Origin: Coccinella septempunctata
Lineage: Eukaryota > Arthropoda > Insecta > Coleoptera > Coccinellidae
Assembly (NCBI RefSeq): GCF_907165205.1
Contig: NC_058193.1
Span: 10,516,544-10,580,543 of the forward strand
Direction of reading: 5' to 3'
DNA length: 64,000 bases
Of the stretch, positions 41,530 to 50,958 are shown in pieces; position 1 is the stretch's first letter; every line of letters starts with the position of its first letter. The translations under genes were made by a program, and so were the position numbers. The notes beneath the pieces were generated by a model. It did no database searches. It was not told the origin of the DNA and saw only the letters and a program-made list of their open reading frames with translations.

Positions 41530-44304
41530 TTAACCCTTACAAAATTCTTTGAAATCACCTATATTGTAGGGCTCACAGTTTAAAATCACAGGATACAAGG
41601 CTTTCTTAAATTTTAAAGGGTCAGAAATATTTCTAATTTTAGGAGGCAACATGTTGAAAATACTCACTGCCATATATTCTACGTTTTTTTCTCTTAAAGT
41701 AGTTTTGTGTGCTGGTACAGTATAAGGAAATATTCTTCTAGTAGCATTTAAATTTTTGTAAGGCTCGAAATAATGTTTGTGTTTACAGAAAAAAATCATT
41801 AATCTAAATATATATAAACCATAGATAGTTAGAATATTATTGCCTTTGAAGAATCCCCTACAAGATTCTCTATATCCTAAATTTAACATTGTTCTTAAAG
41901 CTTGTTTTTGAATGACAAATAAATCGCTCACATAAGAAGAATTACCCCAGAAAATTATTCCATATGACAGGATAGATTGAAAGCTGGCAAAATATACAAC
42001 TTTAAGCAGATCAAAATTGATTTGCTTTCTCAACATAAAAAGCATGTAATTTACAGAATTGAGTCTACCTCTAAGATGTTCAATATGAGGTCCCCATTTA
42101 AGGTGTCTATCCACTACAATTCCCAAAAAAGTAACACTCTCTCTAACCATGACATCATTACCTGAAAAGTTAATTGACAAAGGAAATTGCAATTTAGATC
42201 TTTCACTATAGAAAAATAAACACTGCGTTTTATCAACATTCAAAACAAGATTGTGAGCTCCCAACCAGTCACCCACCGACTTCAGTACACTTTTTGAGTC
42301 TTCTATAGCTGTTGCAACACAAGGGGATTCGAGAATGTAGTTGGTATCATCAGCAAACATACCCATATTGTGCTTTATTGGAATTCTGGCCTTAGGTAAA
42401 CCATTAATGTAGATAATGAAAAGTGGAGGTCCTGGGATACTTCCCTGTGGAACGCCCATAGTGATTACTCTCTCGTTCGACTGCAATATTTCACCATCCA
42501 CTTCCATAACAACTATCTGTCTCCTGGATGACAGGTAACTCTCCATTAGCTTTAACTGATTGTCTCTGATGCCGTAGTCCTCAAGAATTGATAACAATCG
42601 TTCATGATCCACACAATCGAAAGCCTTGGTAAGATCCAAGAATAGACCCAAGGGAACCTCACCTTGTTCGAGGGTAGCTAAAACTTTCGTTATAAGTTCA
42701 AATGTGGCGGTTTCAATATTTCTGTTCTTCACAAAGCCATGTTGATGTTTCGAGATAACATTAAATTTATGAAAAAAACTCAGAAGTCTGTTACATAGAA
42801 TTTTCTCAAAGACCTTAGAAAATGAAGATAAGATGCTGATAGGTCTGTAACTATTTGGCTCTTCAATGGAACCCTTCTTATATATGGGCTTCACAATGGC
42901 AATCTTCAGACTATCTGGAAAAATGCCCTCTTCAAACGAACGATTGATTATATAACATAGGGGTGAAAGAATAATCTCAATCGATGCCTTGACAATTTTC
43001 ATTGGAATTTCATCATAACCAACGGACTGTTTGTTCTTTAAAGATTTCACAGCTGATAGTAGCTCGCTGTGTGAAACCTCAAACATGAAAAAGGATTTGC
43101 CCAGTCTGTCATGATCAGTGTCAATATCTTTGTTCAAATTACTTGTGAGTACATGAGGAAAATCAATGAAAAAGTTGTTAAACTCATCTGGCAACAGAGA
43201 GCCATCACAATTGCCAGTAATAGTCGCTGAGATCTTGTTTTTAGTGAGGGAGTTAATTACATTCCAGGAAGCCTTGGACTTATTATCAGAATTTTTAATG
43301 AAGTTGTTGAAATGTTCCTTTTTTGCCCGGGATAGTAGGTAGTCATAATGTTTCTTAGTGGATTTATACATGGATTTGAATTCAGGTTTAGTGAATGAAG
43401 CAGTATATAGAATATCAAGCTGTTTTTTGATAGTCATTAATTCAGGAGTAAGTTCGAAGTTCTTTTTTGATGGTGAGTGCTTAATGTTAACTCTTGGGAA
43501 ACACTGTATGAACAAGTTGGAAAAACGTTGATGAAATACATTCCAAAGTTGATTGGGATCAACAGAGTTGGTATAGATGTCATCCCAACTCAGTAAGGAA
43601 AGTTCTTGAAGGAAAAATTCAGTAGATTCAGAGCTGAAAATTCTTGTTTTGGCAGTTTTGTTTCTTTGTTTAGGATTGAAATTCAGGTTGGTAGTGAATT
43701 TCAATGCAGAATGATCGGAAATATGATACTCTATTACCTGGGTCAATCCTTCAAGGGCAGTAATCACATTATCTAAACAGGTGCCTGAAGAAGGACGGGT
43801 TGGTTGTCGATTTAATGGTTTCACATGAAAACTTTCCAAGAGAGACATAAAATTTCTGACATCAGGTGAAGTGGAGAGGATGTCCAAGTTAAAATCCCCT
43901 ACCAAAATGAATGGAGCTTTTTCCAGCGAGCATCGTTCGAGTATTGCCCTAAGTTTTTCCAAAAATAGATCTACATCTGCCAATGGTGGGGAATTAGGCC
44001 TGTAGATGCAAATAAACAGAAATTTGTGCTGGTCTACAGAAAATTGAGCTGCAGAGCATTCAATAACATAGGGTATACTAATAGAATTATAGTCCTTTCT
44101 TTCGGTACAGGTAAATTCTTCCTTACAGTATATCGCACAACCACCATGACTTCCCCTTGCACGACAGTAGCTTGAGATCAGCTTATAACCAACCAATTTA
44201 TACGCCTTAAGTTCGTCATTGCATTTCCAGTGTTCAGTCACAGCTATTATATCTGTTTTTTCTTGATGAGCCACAAGTTGAAGTTGATTGAAAGCAGTAC
44301 CCAA
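41530..44304 (-). CDS. LINE ORF2: endonuclease and reverse transcriptase
   Basis: An open frame of 924 codons. APE endonuclease in the first 230 residues: AVTEHWKCNDELKAYKLVGY, GSHGGCAIYCKEE, FICIYRPNSPPL, FILVGDFNLDIL, DNVI and ISDHSALKF. RT: SVGYDEIPMKIVKAS, AIVKPIYKKGSIEEPNSYRP, HQHGFVKNRNIETATFELI and LFLDLTKAFDCVDHERLL. Then GVPQGSIPGPPLFIIYIN, catalytic MFADDTNYIL and FLGIVVDRHLKWGPHIEHLR. The C-terminal domain has the conserved SYVSDLFVIQKQALRTML and GYRESCRGFFKGNNI. It would nick the target and copy LINE RNA there. The first codon at 44304 is TTG and the frame is open upstream to near the ORF1 stop, so the initiation mechanism is unclear. No internal stop. Confidence 0.92.
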   Translation of the reverse strand: MGTAFNQLQLVAHQEKTDIIAVTEHWKCNDELKAYKLVGYKLISSYCRARGSHGGCAIYCKEEFTCTERKDYNSISIPYVIECSAAQFSVDQHKFLFICIYRPNSPPLADVDLFLEKLRAILERCSLEKAPFILVGDFNLDILSTSPDVRNFMSLLESFHVKPLNRQPTRPSSGTCLDNVITALEGLTQVIEYHISDHSALKFTTNLNFNPKQRNKTAKTRIFSSESTEFFLQELSLLSWDDIYTNSVDPNQLWNVFHQRFSNLFIQCFPRVNIKHSPSKKNFELTPELMTIKKQLDILYTASFTKPEFKSMYKSTKKHYDYLLSRAKKEHFNNFIKNSDNKSKASWNVINSLTKNKISATITGNCDGSLLPDEFNNFFIDFPHVLTSNLNKDIDTDHDRLGKSFFMFEVSHSELLSAVKSLKNKQSVGYDEIPMKIVKASIEIILSPLCYIINRSFEEGIFPDSLKIAIVKPIYKKGSIEEPNSYRPISILSSFSKVFEKILCNRLLSFFHKFNVISKHQHGFVKNRNIETATFELITKVLATLEQGEVPLGLFLDLTKAFDCVDHERLLSILEDYGIRDNQLKLMESYLSSRRQIVVMEVDGEILQSNERVITMGVPQGSIPGPPLFIIYINGLPKARIPIKHNMGMFADDTNYILESPCVATAIEDSKSVLKSVGDWLGAHNLVLNVDKTQCLFFYSERSKLQFPLSINFSGNDVMVRESVTFLGIVVDRHLKWGPHIEHLRGRLNSVNYMLFMLRKQINFDLLKVVYFASFQSILSYGIIFWGNSSYVSDLFVIQKQALRTMLNLGYRESCRGFFKGNNILTIYGLYIFRLMIFFCKHKHYFEPYKNLNATRRIFPYTVPAHKTTLREKNVEYMAVSIFNMLPPKIRNISDPLKFKKALYPVILNCEPYNIGDFKEFCKG

Positions 44305-44372
44305 GGATTGAACATTCTGAAGAATGAGGCTAAAACATTTATCTGATTTAAGTTCAGGACTAGCAGCAGCAA

Positions 44373-45416
44373 TTATGTTTTCTGTTGTTCTCTGTTCTTC
44401 TGAAAAAAATTTTTGTCAAAGGAAAATTCTCTCAATATAACTCCTCGGGGCCAGAAGGATTCACAAAACACAGTTTTGTAAGCATTTTCATCTGGTAGGC
44501 CTATACTAAAAGCCGAGTTTTGTCCAATTGTGTTTAACTTTTTCACTATTATGAGATCACTACCTTCTATACAATCCAAAAACGATAACATATCCTGTTC
44601 TGTGACTTCTTTACCAGCAATTCTACCAACATAGATCCATTTTCTACGTATTGCACCTTGAATTAAACTTTCTGAACTATCCGTTTTCGTACCAAAACAA
44701 ACTTTCTTTTTGTTTATTACGGCTGGTTTTCTCCTTTTCTTCTCGACTGTGGTCCATTCCGTTTTCTCTTCGGGTAAATTTACTCTAGAAACTGAATTGC
44801 CCCGATTATTCGCAATATTCACTGGTGGTACCTCAATAATTTCGTTGTTTACATTCATTTCATCTTGACGCTGACACTCGGATGACAATGTAAGTTGATC
44901 ATGCGTATTAGCAAGGTTATTTTTGACCACAGAACTGTAAGGATTCTTGGATGTTGATGAGCCAGTGTTGACGGGTACAATTGTCTTATCTTGAGGATTC
45001 GTGTTTTTGACGGTTTTTTCTGTTGTTTTTATTTGAAGTTCAAGGCTGGAGATCTTAAACTTCAAAAGTTCATTATTTTCCAACAGAATCGTATTTTTAC
45101 TTCTGGTTTCATCCAAAAGAGATTTCAAGTATTCAATTTCAATGCGAAGGGTTTTGTTTTCGTTTCTGATAGAAATTTCCTCATTTAACTTTAACTGACC
45201 TTCGTCTGATGGGGCATGATGACAGGTGGCGTTTTTCCTGTTTGCTGACTTCAGTAAGCATGATGGATGGAAAATATCACCGCACTTGACACACCTTATG
45301 AATTCACCAACTTTTCTGTTGCAACAATTGCAAATATTATCGGGCATCGGTGGCATCTCTGCCCTAGCACTCGGACTCGCTGAACGATCATGTGACACAT
45401 CTTCACGCAGCGACAT
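44373..45416 (-). CDS. LINE ORF1 protein (zinc finger, coiled coil, RNA-binding)
   Basis: The ATG at 45416 opens 347 residues. PHD-like finger near residues 28-67 (NICNCCNRKVGE, CVKCGDIFHPSCLLK, NATCHH). Coiled coil near 80-135 (IEYLKSLLDETRSKNTILLE, LKFKISSLELQIK). C-terminal RRM-like domain (RRKWIYVGRIAGKEVTEQDM, LNTIGQNSAFSIGLP, VFCESFWPRGVILREF). It ends 68 bp before the ORF2 opening codon. Probable RNA chaperone and packaging partner of the ORF2 protein. Confidence 0.88.
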   Translation of the reverse strand: MSLREDVSHDRSASPSARAEMPPMPDNICNCCNRKVGEFIRCVKCGDIFHPSCLLKSANRKNATCHHAPSDEGQLKLNEEISIRNENKTLRIEIEYLKSLLDETRSKNTILLENNELLKFKISSLELQIKTTEKTVKNTNPQDKTIVPVNTGSSTSKNPYSSVVKNNLANTHDQLTLSSECQRQDEMNVNNEIIEVPPVNIANNRGNSVSRVNLPEEKTEWTTVEKKRRKPAVINKKKVCFGTKTDSSESLIQGAIRRKWIYVGRIAGKEVTEQDMLSFLDCIEGSDLIIVKKLNTIGQNSAFSIGLPDENAYKTVFCESFWPRGVILREFSFDKNFFQKNREQQKT

Positions 45417-45437
45417 TTCAACGTCGAATGACAGGAA

Positions 45438-45890
45438 CGGATCATGACAGTAACCGATCTGTCGCGTACATGGAAACTAAGAAATGGATCACGCCTTCAT
45501 AGTAAGGCAGGTAAATAATAATCAAATTAATTCAGATGCATAACATCCTCAGATAATGAAATCAACGAATGTTACGATCTAAATCGAACTAACAAACTAC
45601 CATCGCTCGAAGCATTACCAGAAATTTCATTTCGCCGACAAAGAGTAGATGCTGACCATGGTTTCGGTCTTATTTGACCTCGTCAGAGCAACAAAACTCA
45701 TTCGTCCGCGAAATGCTATGAATTGCCGGCTCCTTTTATTCCATATCAGTAGCGGGTATGGTGTATAAATACATCGTACCGACATCTGATAGAGAAACGG
45801 GAACCAACCCAATTCAATGTCCTAACTCTCAGAACGAAGATAGCAGTATGCATCCATATGCTTTATTCCCATATTGCAGATATGATATAT
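45438..45890 (-). repeat. 490-bp hammerhead repeat array, middle part
   Basis: The array resumes at CGGATCATGACAG within a unit and runs through most of the next unit in the same orientation as 40757-41445. It ends near 45890 where the orientation flips. The junction sequence is GATATATACTATTTT. Confidence 0.92.
45643..45699 (-). ncRNA. Hammerhead ribozyme, type I, copy 3
   Basis: Identical in all core and stem positions to copy 1 at 40924-40980. Predicted active. Confidence 0.9.
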
Positions 45891-46200
45891 ACTATTTTCC
45901 TGCCTTACTATGAAGGCGTGATCCATTTCTTAGTTTCCATGTACGCGACAGATCGGTTACTGTCATGATCCGAACATTTCCGCGCTTTTTCCCTTGCTTA
46001 ATCATCGTAATATACGATATCTGCAATATGGGAATAAAGCATATGGATGCATACTGCTATCTTCGCTCTGAGAGTTAGGAAATTGAATTGGGTTGGTTCC
46101 CGTTTCTCTATCAGATGTCGGTACGATGTATTTATACACCATACCCGCTACTGATATGGAATAAAAGGAGCCGGCAATTCATAGCATTTCGCTGACGAAT

Positions 46201-46257
46201 GAGTTTTGTTGCTCTGACGAGGTCAAATAAGACCGAAACCATGGTCAGCATCTACTC
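46201..46257 (+). ncRNA. Hammerhead ribozyme, type I, copy 4
   Basis: Complete motif in pieces: GAGUUUUGUUGCU, CUGACGA, GGUCAAAUAAGACC, GAAA, CCAUGGUC, AGCAUCUACUC. Predicted cleavage is after 46246. With copy 5 it would release a 490-nt RNA (46247-46736). Confidence 0.92.
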
Positions 46258-46690
46258 TTTGTCGGCGAAATGAAATTTTTGGTAATGCTTCGAGCGATGG
46301 TAGTTTGTTAGTTCGATTTAGATCGTAACATTCGTTGATTTCATTATCTGAGGATGTTATGCATCTGAATTAATTTGATTATTATTTACCTGCCTTACTA
46401 TGAAGGCGTGATCCATTTCTTAGTTTCCATGTACGCGACAGATCGGTTACTGTCATGATCCGAACATTTCCGCGCTTTTTCCCTTGCTTAATTATCGTAA
46501 TATACGATATCTGCAATATGGGAATAAAGCATATGGATGCATACTGCTATCTTCGCTCTGAGAGTTAGGAAATTGAATTGGGTTGGTTCCCGTTTCTCTA
46601 TCAGATGTCGGTACGATGTATTTATACACCATACCCGCTACTGATATGGAATAAAAGGAGCCGGCAATTCATAGCATTTCGCTGACGAAT

Positions 46691-46747
46691 GAGTTTTGTT
46701 GCTCTGACGAGGTCAAATAAGACCGAAACCATGGTCAGCATCTACTC
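46691..46747 (+). ncRNA. Hammerhead ribozyme, type I, copy 5
   Basis: Identical to copy 4 over the motif. Predicted cleavage is after 46736. Confidence 0.92.
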
Positions 46748-47180
46748 TTTGTCGGCGAAATGAAATTTTTGGTAATGCTTCGAGCGATGGTAGTTTGTTA
46801 GTTCGATTTAGATCGTAACATTCGTTGATTTCATTATCTGCGGATGTTATGCATCTGAATTAATTCGATTATTATTTACCTGCCTTACTATGAAGGCGTG
46901 ATCCATTTCTTAGTTTCCATGTACGCGGCAGATCGGTTACTGTCATGATCCGAACATTTCCGCGTTTTTTCCCTTGCTTAATTATCGTAATAAACGATAT
47001 CTGCAATATGGGAATAAAGCATATGGATGCATACTGCTATCTTCGCTCTGAGAGTTAGGAAATTGAATTGGGTTGGTTCCCGTTTCTCTATCAGGTGTGG
47101 GTACGATGTATTTATACACCATACCCGCTACTGATATGGAATAAAAGGAGCCGGCAATTCATAGCATTTCGCTGAAGAAT

Positions 47181-47237
47181 GAGTTTTGTTGCTCTGACGA
47201 GGTCAAATAAGACCGAACCCATGGTCAGCATCTACTC
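47181..47237 (+). ncRNA. Hammerhead ribozyme, copy 6, core mutation
   Basis: Same as copy 4 except that the core GAAA reads GAAC, so the A15.1-U16.1 pair next to the cleavage site is lost. Predicted inactive or strongly impaired. Confidence 0.88.
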
Positions 47238-47588
47238 TTTGTCGGCAAAATGAAATATCTGGTAATGCTTCGAGCGATGGTAGTTTGTTAGTTCGATTTA
47301 GATCGTAACATTCGTTGATTTCATTATCTGCGGATGTTATGCATCTGAATTAATTTGATTACTGCTTATAATCTCTGCTCGACTAGTTTCGGCGAGTGCA
47401 ACTCGCAATTCTCAAGAGCCAGTAGCGAGACACATGCAACGGAAAGAAGAATTCGGAAAATAATTAAAATTCACGAAGTGTTTAGAAAAACTTCTGACGC
47501 AGCAGCTACGGTTCCTCAAATGGGACAAACAATCGACCAAGACACATTTTGTGAAATTCTTAAAATTCGTCAGTGAATAATAGATCAG

Positions 47589-48011
47589 ATGTCAATTTTG
47601 TTCGGCCACACCCACAGGGATAAAATAGTTTTTTGGCACAGATATGTGGACGACATGATTGTGTGCTGGACTGGGAATCGAGATCAGCTACATGATTTTT
47701 TCAAATGGATCAATAGTCTCCACATTAAGTTGAATTTCACAATGGAGTTGGAAAGTGATGGTTCTATCCCGTTTTTGGACCTGCGACTGAAACGTGAGGA
47801 TAATAGAATTGTTTTTAGCATTTATAGAAAACCAACTCAGACTGACCACCTAATCCCTTTTTCATCATCACATCATCTTGGCCAACGTCTGGCAGGTCTG
47901 AGATTTCTGGTGGACAGACTCTTCAGCGTGCCTCTCTCCAGTGCTGATTTTCGGGCGGAACTTAACATAATAAAACATATAGCAGCCAGGAATGGCTACG
48001 GGCCACACTAG
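47589..48011 (+). pseudogene. Penelope reverse transcriptase, C-terminal part
   Basis: Catalytic box FWHRYVDDMIVCW, then FFKWINSLHIKLNFTMELE, SIPFLDLRLKRE and FSIYRKPTQTDHLIPFSSSH, all diagnostic of Penelope-like RTs. The fingers and the first catalytic aspartate are absent. The frame breaks at 48011 and continues in another frame (KFENRRLNNEASSL). Confidence 0.9.
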
Positions 48012-48746
48012 GTCCTTGATGAGAAAGTTCGAGAATAGACGCTTAAATAATGAGGCCTCAAGCTTGACACAATTAGTGGCAGAGACCAAGTATTTGAAAC
48101 TTTCATATAATGGACCTATTTCGACAAAAATAGGTAGTTTGTTTCAAGTACAAGGCATTAAACCAGCCTACAAGTCTTCGAATACTTTATATGAGACCTC
48201 CTGGTGCACAACAAGGATTCCATACCTATACTGCAGAGAAGTGGTGTCTACTTGCTGAGCTGTGGTGAGGTCGGCTGCAATACAGTGTTCGTAGGTAGGA
48301 CTGGGCGTGCCCTCAAGCAGCGTGTCTCTGAGCACCTTCGCAGTCAGAGGAAGGATGATTGTGAGAATTCTGTGCTTGGAGAGCACCTTAGACTCTCGGG
48401 TCATGTTTTTGATTCAGGCACGGATGTTAAGATACTTCATCCCTGTTCCTTCAGCTCAAAACAATCTGTGTTGGAAGAAATAGAGATCTTCTGTCACATC
48501 AATAATAACAATCTTAACACCCTAAATGCTTCATCGACCCATCAGTTTCCGCAGACATTCGATTTACTGTTGGAAACACCTAGTCGTGATGAAATAACTA
48601 AATCATTTTTTAGTCATTTTTTTGGTCATTTTCCAGTCATTTTTAATCATTTTGAACCTGTATTCTGTGATCGTCTGTTTCGTCTTGATCTCATATTGCC
48701 TCTCACCGTGCCGCCACTGGTGTACGCTACATTGAGCTTGATTTGA
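48012..48746 (+). pseudogene. Penelope GIY-YIG endonuclease
   Basis: Frame-shifted linker (TKYLKLSYNGPISTKIGSLF, IKPAYKSSNTL), then a nuclease domain in which GVYLLSCGEVGCNTVFVGRT corresponds to GIY...YIG-R. After that come KQRVSEHLRSQRKD and LGEHLRLSGHVFD with the conserved histidine, and VLEEIEIFCHINNNN. The domain frame 48204-48746 runs open to the end, but the shift at about 48204 separates it from RT. Confidence 0.85.
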
Positions 48747-49081
48747 CGTATACATAGTCTTGTGCTCTCGTGTTCTGTGTTCACGTGTGATCCGCCTGCT
48801 TGTTTTGCATCTTTTCTTGATCTGTTTGTTATTGACATCTGATTTATTACATTTCTTTCCCTGACGAATTTTAAGAATTTCACAAAATGTGTCTTGGTCG
48901 ATTGTTCGTCCCATTTGAGGAACCGTAGCTTGACTGCTGCATCGTGAGTTTTTCTATGCACTTTGTGAATTTTAATTATTTTCCGAATTCTTCTTTCCGT
49001 TGCAGATGTCTCGCTAAAGGCTCTTGAAAATGGCGAGTAGCACCGAAACTAGTCGAGCAGAGATTATTAGCAGTATAGATA

Positions 49082-50956
49082 CAGGGTATTTCACTCACCC
49101 ATATTTATACGGGAAACTACTGAACGTATTTTCATGAAATTCAGCGCTTATAAGTATTTCAGGATGCTGATGAAATCTAAAATATTTTCAAGGCATGAGC
49201 ACCTCCGGTTTTTCCGGAAATGACGTCAACTTCCGTTTTTCAAATTAGAACATCATTTTTTTATTGCAGAAATAGATTCCTTACAAAATTTTGTTATCGT
49301 TGTTATTTTGATGTAACATTTTTAAGTTTTGGTTGGAAAATTCTCTCTGAGCGGGAAAATTCGAAAAAAAAATCGAAAATAGAGCTCCGCTGAAACAAGA
49401 ATAACTTGGCGCAAAAAATATTGAAACTCCAGGTCTCTTGAAAGTTCCATTGTCTGAAGTGGTGGTTGTTCTCTTCATCCCAATAATGACTGTTATGCCT
49501 ATTGAAAGAACCATTCTTTGTGAATTTAGATTCATCTGTCCAAATTATACAGTCTAAAAAGTTTTCAATCTCTTGAAATCGAATCATCATAGCTTCGCAA
49601 AACTCTGTTCTCCTGACGAAATCAGTTTCCTTCAAATGCTGTACCCTATTGAATTTATATGGGTGCATGTTATGTTTTTTCAATATTCTCCAAACACTCG
49701 ATTGAGATAATCCCAGATCAATCTCGGCATCTTTGAGAGAATTTTGAGGATTCACACGAAAATATGCAAGAACTGTAATTTCGTTGTTCTCATCTTCTAC
49801 TACACTTTTTTCTCTGTGTATAGTTTTCTTAACGAAAGATCCGACATTTCTCAAGTTTGTCATGGTTCTGTTAATGGAATCTCTCGTTGGTCTGGGTCGG
49901 TCAGGAAAACTCTCAATGAACAGTCGAATCGTTCTATCTACAATTTTATTACATTCTCCATGAAGTAGAATGAGATTTAAATAATCTACATTGGTGAAAT
50001 TAGGCATAGTGATCGATTTTATAACTTAATACGAATTATCACCAAATTAATAGTAAACACAAAATGCTACTGAATAAAGAGGAATTTGGCAGATTTAATT
50101 AATGATATCTATCATTGAAAAAAAGAATTTAAAACATGGTTAGTTTTTGCATATGATTCATAAGGAATTATTTATTTATCACTGGAGAGAAAACCGATGG
50201 CCGATTAGTTGAAATGAAGAGGTTTCCGATACAAATTCGAATCAAAATTCGCCATCTATTTAGGAACAACCTGTAACTTTTTTCTCTTGCATATTAGGGT
50301 AGTAAAATCTGAAACATGGTTTAAGTAACAATTTCATCTTTTTGGCGTGGAGGGAAAAGAAATAGCTGAAAATTCATGACGAAAAACACTTTAGGGCAAG
50401 GGTGTGATGCGTACACTTACATTGTTTTTTAACGTAGATTCAATATCTGCCATAAAGAAATGGGGTTCTAATTTGAAAGAATTGATTTTTCACGATTTTG
50501 TCATCCCTAACTTTGAAAGCGATTTTTTCACCCCCTGTATCATAAATCGCGATTTCGATTTTTAAAGTGGATACATCAATCTTACATCTTGAAAAATTCC
50601 AAAAATGAAAATTTTCCATCCAAAAGCCTCGAAGTTATTCTTGTTTCAGCGGAGCTCTATTTTCGAATTTTTTCGAATTTTCCCGCTCAGAGAGAATTTT
50701 CCAACTAAAACTGAAAAATGTTACATCAAAATAACTTGAAATTTTCTAAGGAATCTATTTCTGCAATAAAAAAATGGTGTTCTAATTTGAAAAACGGAAG
50801 TTGACGTCATTTCCGGAAAAACCGGAGGTGCTCATGCCTTGAAAATATTTTAGATTTCATCAACATCGTGAAATACTTATAAGTGCTGAAATTCATGAAA
50901 ATACGTTCAGTAGTTTCCCGTATAAATATGGGTGAGTTTCCTCGTGAAAGACCCTG
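49082..50956 (-). mobile_element. Mariner-like element, deletion derivative, long TIRs
   Basis: TA duplication (49080-49081 and 50957-50958). TIRs of about 330 bp begin CAGGGTATTTCACTCACCC (left) and CAGGGTCTTTCACGAGGAAA (right, inverted). The same site without the element is seen in the left arm near 40737 (GCAGTATAAATATAGTATC), which confirms the insertion. The transposase is on the minus strand and partial. Confidence 0.9.
49303..50007 (-). pseudogene. Mariner-type transposase, C-terminally deleted
   Basis: From the ATG at 50007: MPNFTNVDYLNLILLHGECN, then a two-part helix-turn-helix region (PRPTRDSINRTMTNLRNVGS, LSQSSVWRILKKHNMHPYKF). The first catalytic aspartate is in CIIWTDESKFTKNGSFNRHN, then SHYWDEENNHH. 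After that the frame runs into TIR sequence, so the second and third catalytic acids are gone. The protein could still bind DNA but not cut it. Confidence 0.85.
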
Positions 50957-50958
50957 TA

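Larger units (their letters stand above)
41446..45437 (-). mobile_element. Full-length Jockey-like LINE with two intact ORFs
   Basis: A minus-strand non-LTR element with ORF1 (44373-45416), ORF2 (41530-44304), about 20 bp of 5' UTR and a 3' end of AATAAATATTATTATTATAA type. No target duplication is seen. The flanking 490-bp repeat jumps by about 253 bp across the insertion. Uninterrupted ORFs make it the best candidate for a recently active element in this window. It is the same family as 3618-18394. Confidence 0.9.
45898..47358 (+). repeat. 490-bp hammerhead repeat array, right part (inverted)
   Basis: Three units in head-to-tail order, period exactly 490 bp (CCTGCCTTACTATGAAGG at 45899, 46389 and 46879), in the opposite orientation to the left parts. 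The first two are almost identical; the third carries more changes. The array ends at TTAATTTGATTACTGC, next to the Penelope-like element. Confidence 0.95.
47362..49062 (+). mobile_element. Penelope-like retroelement, truncated, inverted termini
   Basis: The 3' part of a Penelope-type RT (47589-48011) and a GIY-YIG endonuclease (48109-48600) between terminal repeats of about 220 bp. The repeats (47362-47578 and 48838-49062) are inverted relative to each other, beginning ATAATCTCTGCTCGACTAGT. Most of the RT N-terminus is missing. Each terminus retains half of a hammerhead-like motif (CGAAAC-UA-GUC read outward), but the CUGANGA half is not recognisable. The element directly abuts the ribozyme array. 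Confidence 0.85.

Noticed and set aside
40761..47358. CRISPR-like or ordinary satellite array
   Set aside because: The period is 490 bp without spacers, the genome is animal, and each complete unit has a hammerhead core, so a plain satellite label would miss the main feature.
47362..49062. Functional hammerhead in the Penelope termini
   Set aside because: The GAAAC..GUC half is there, but no CUGANGA core can be aligned, so only a relic is claimed.
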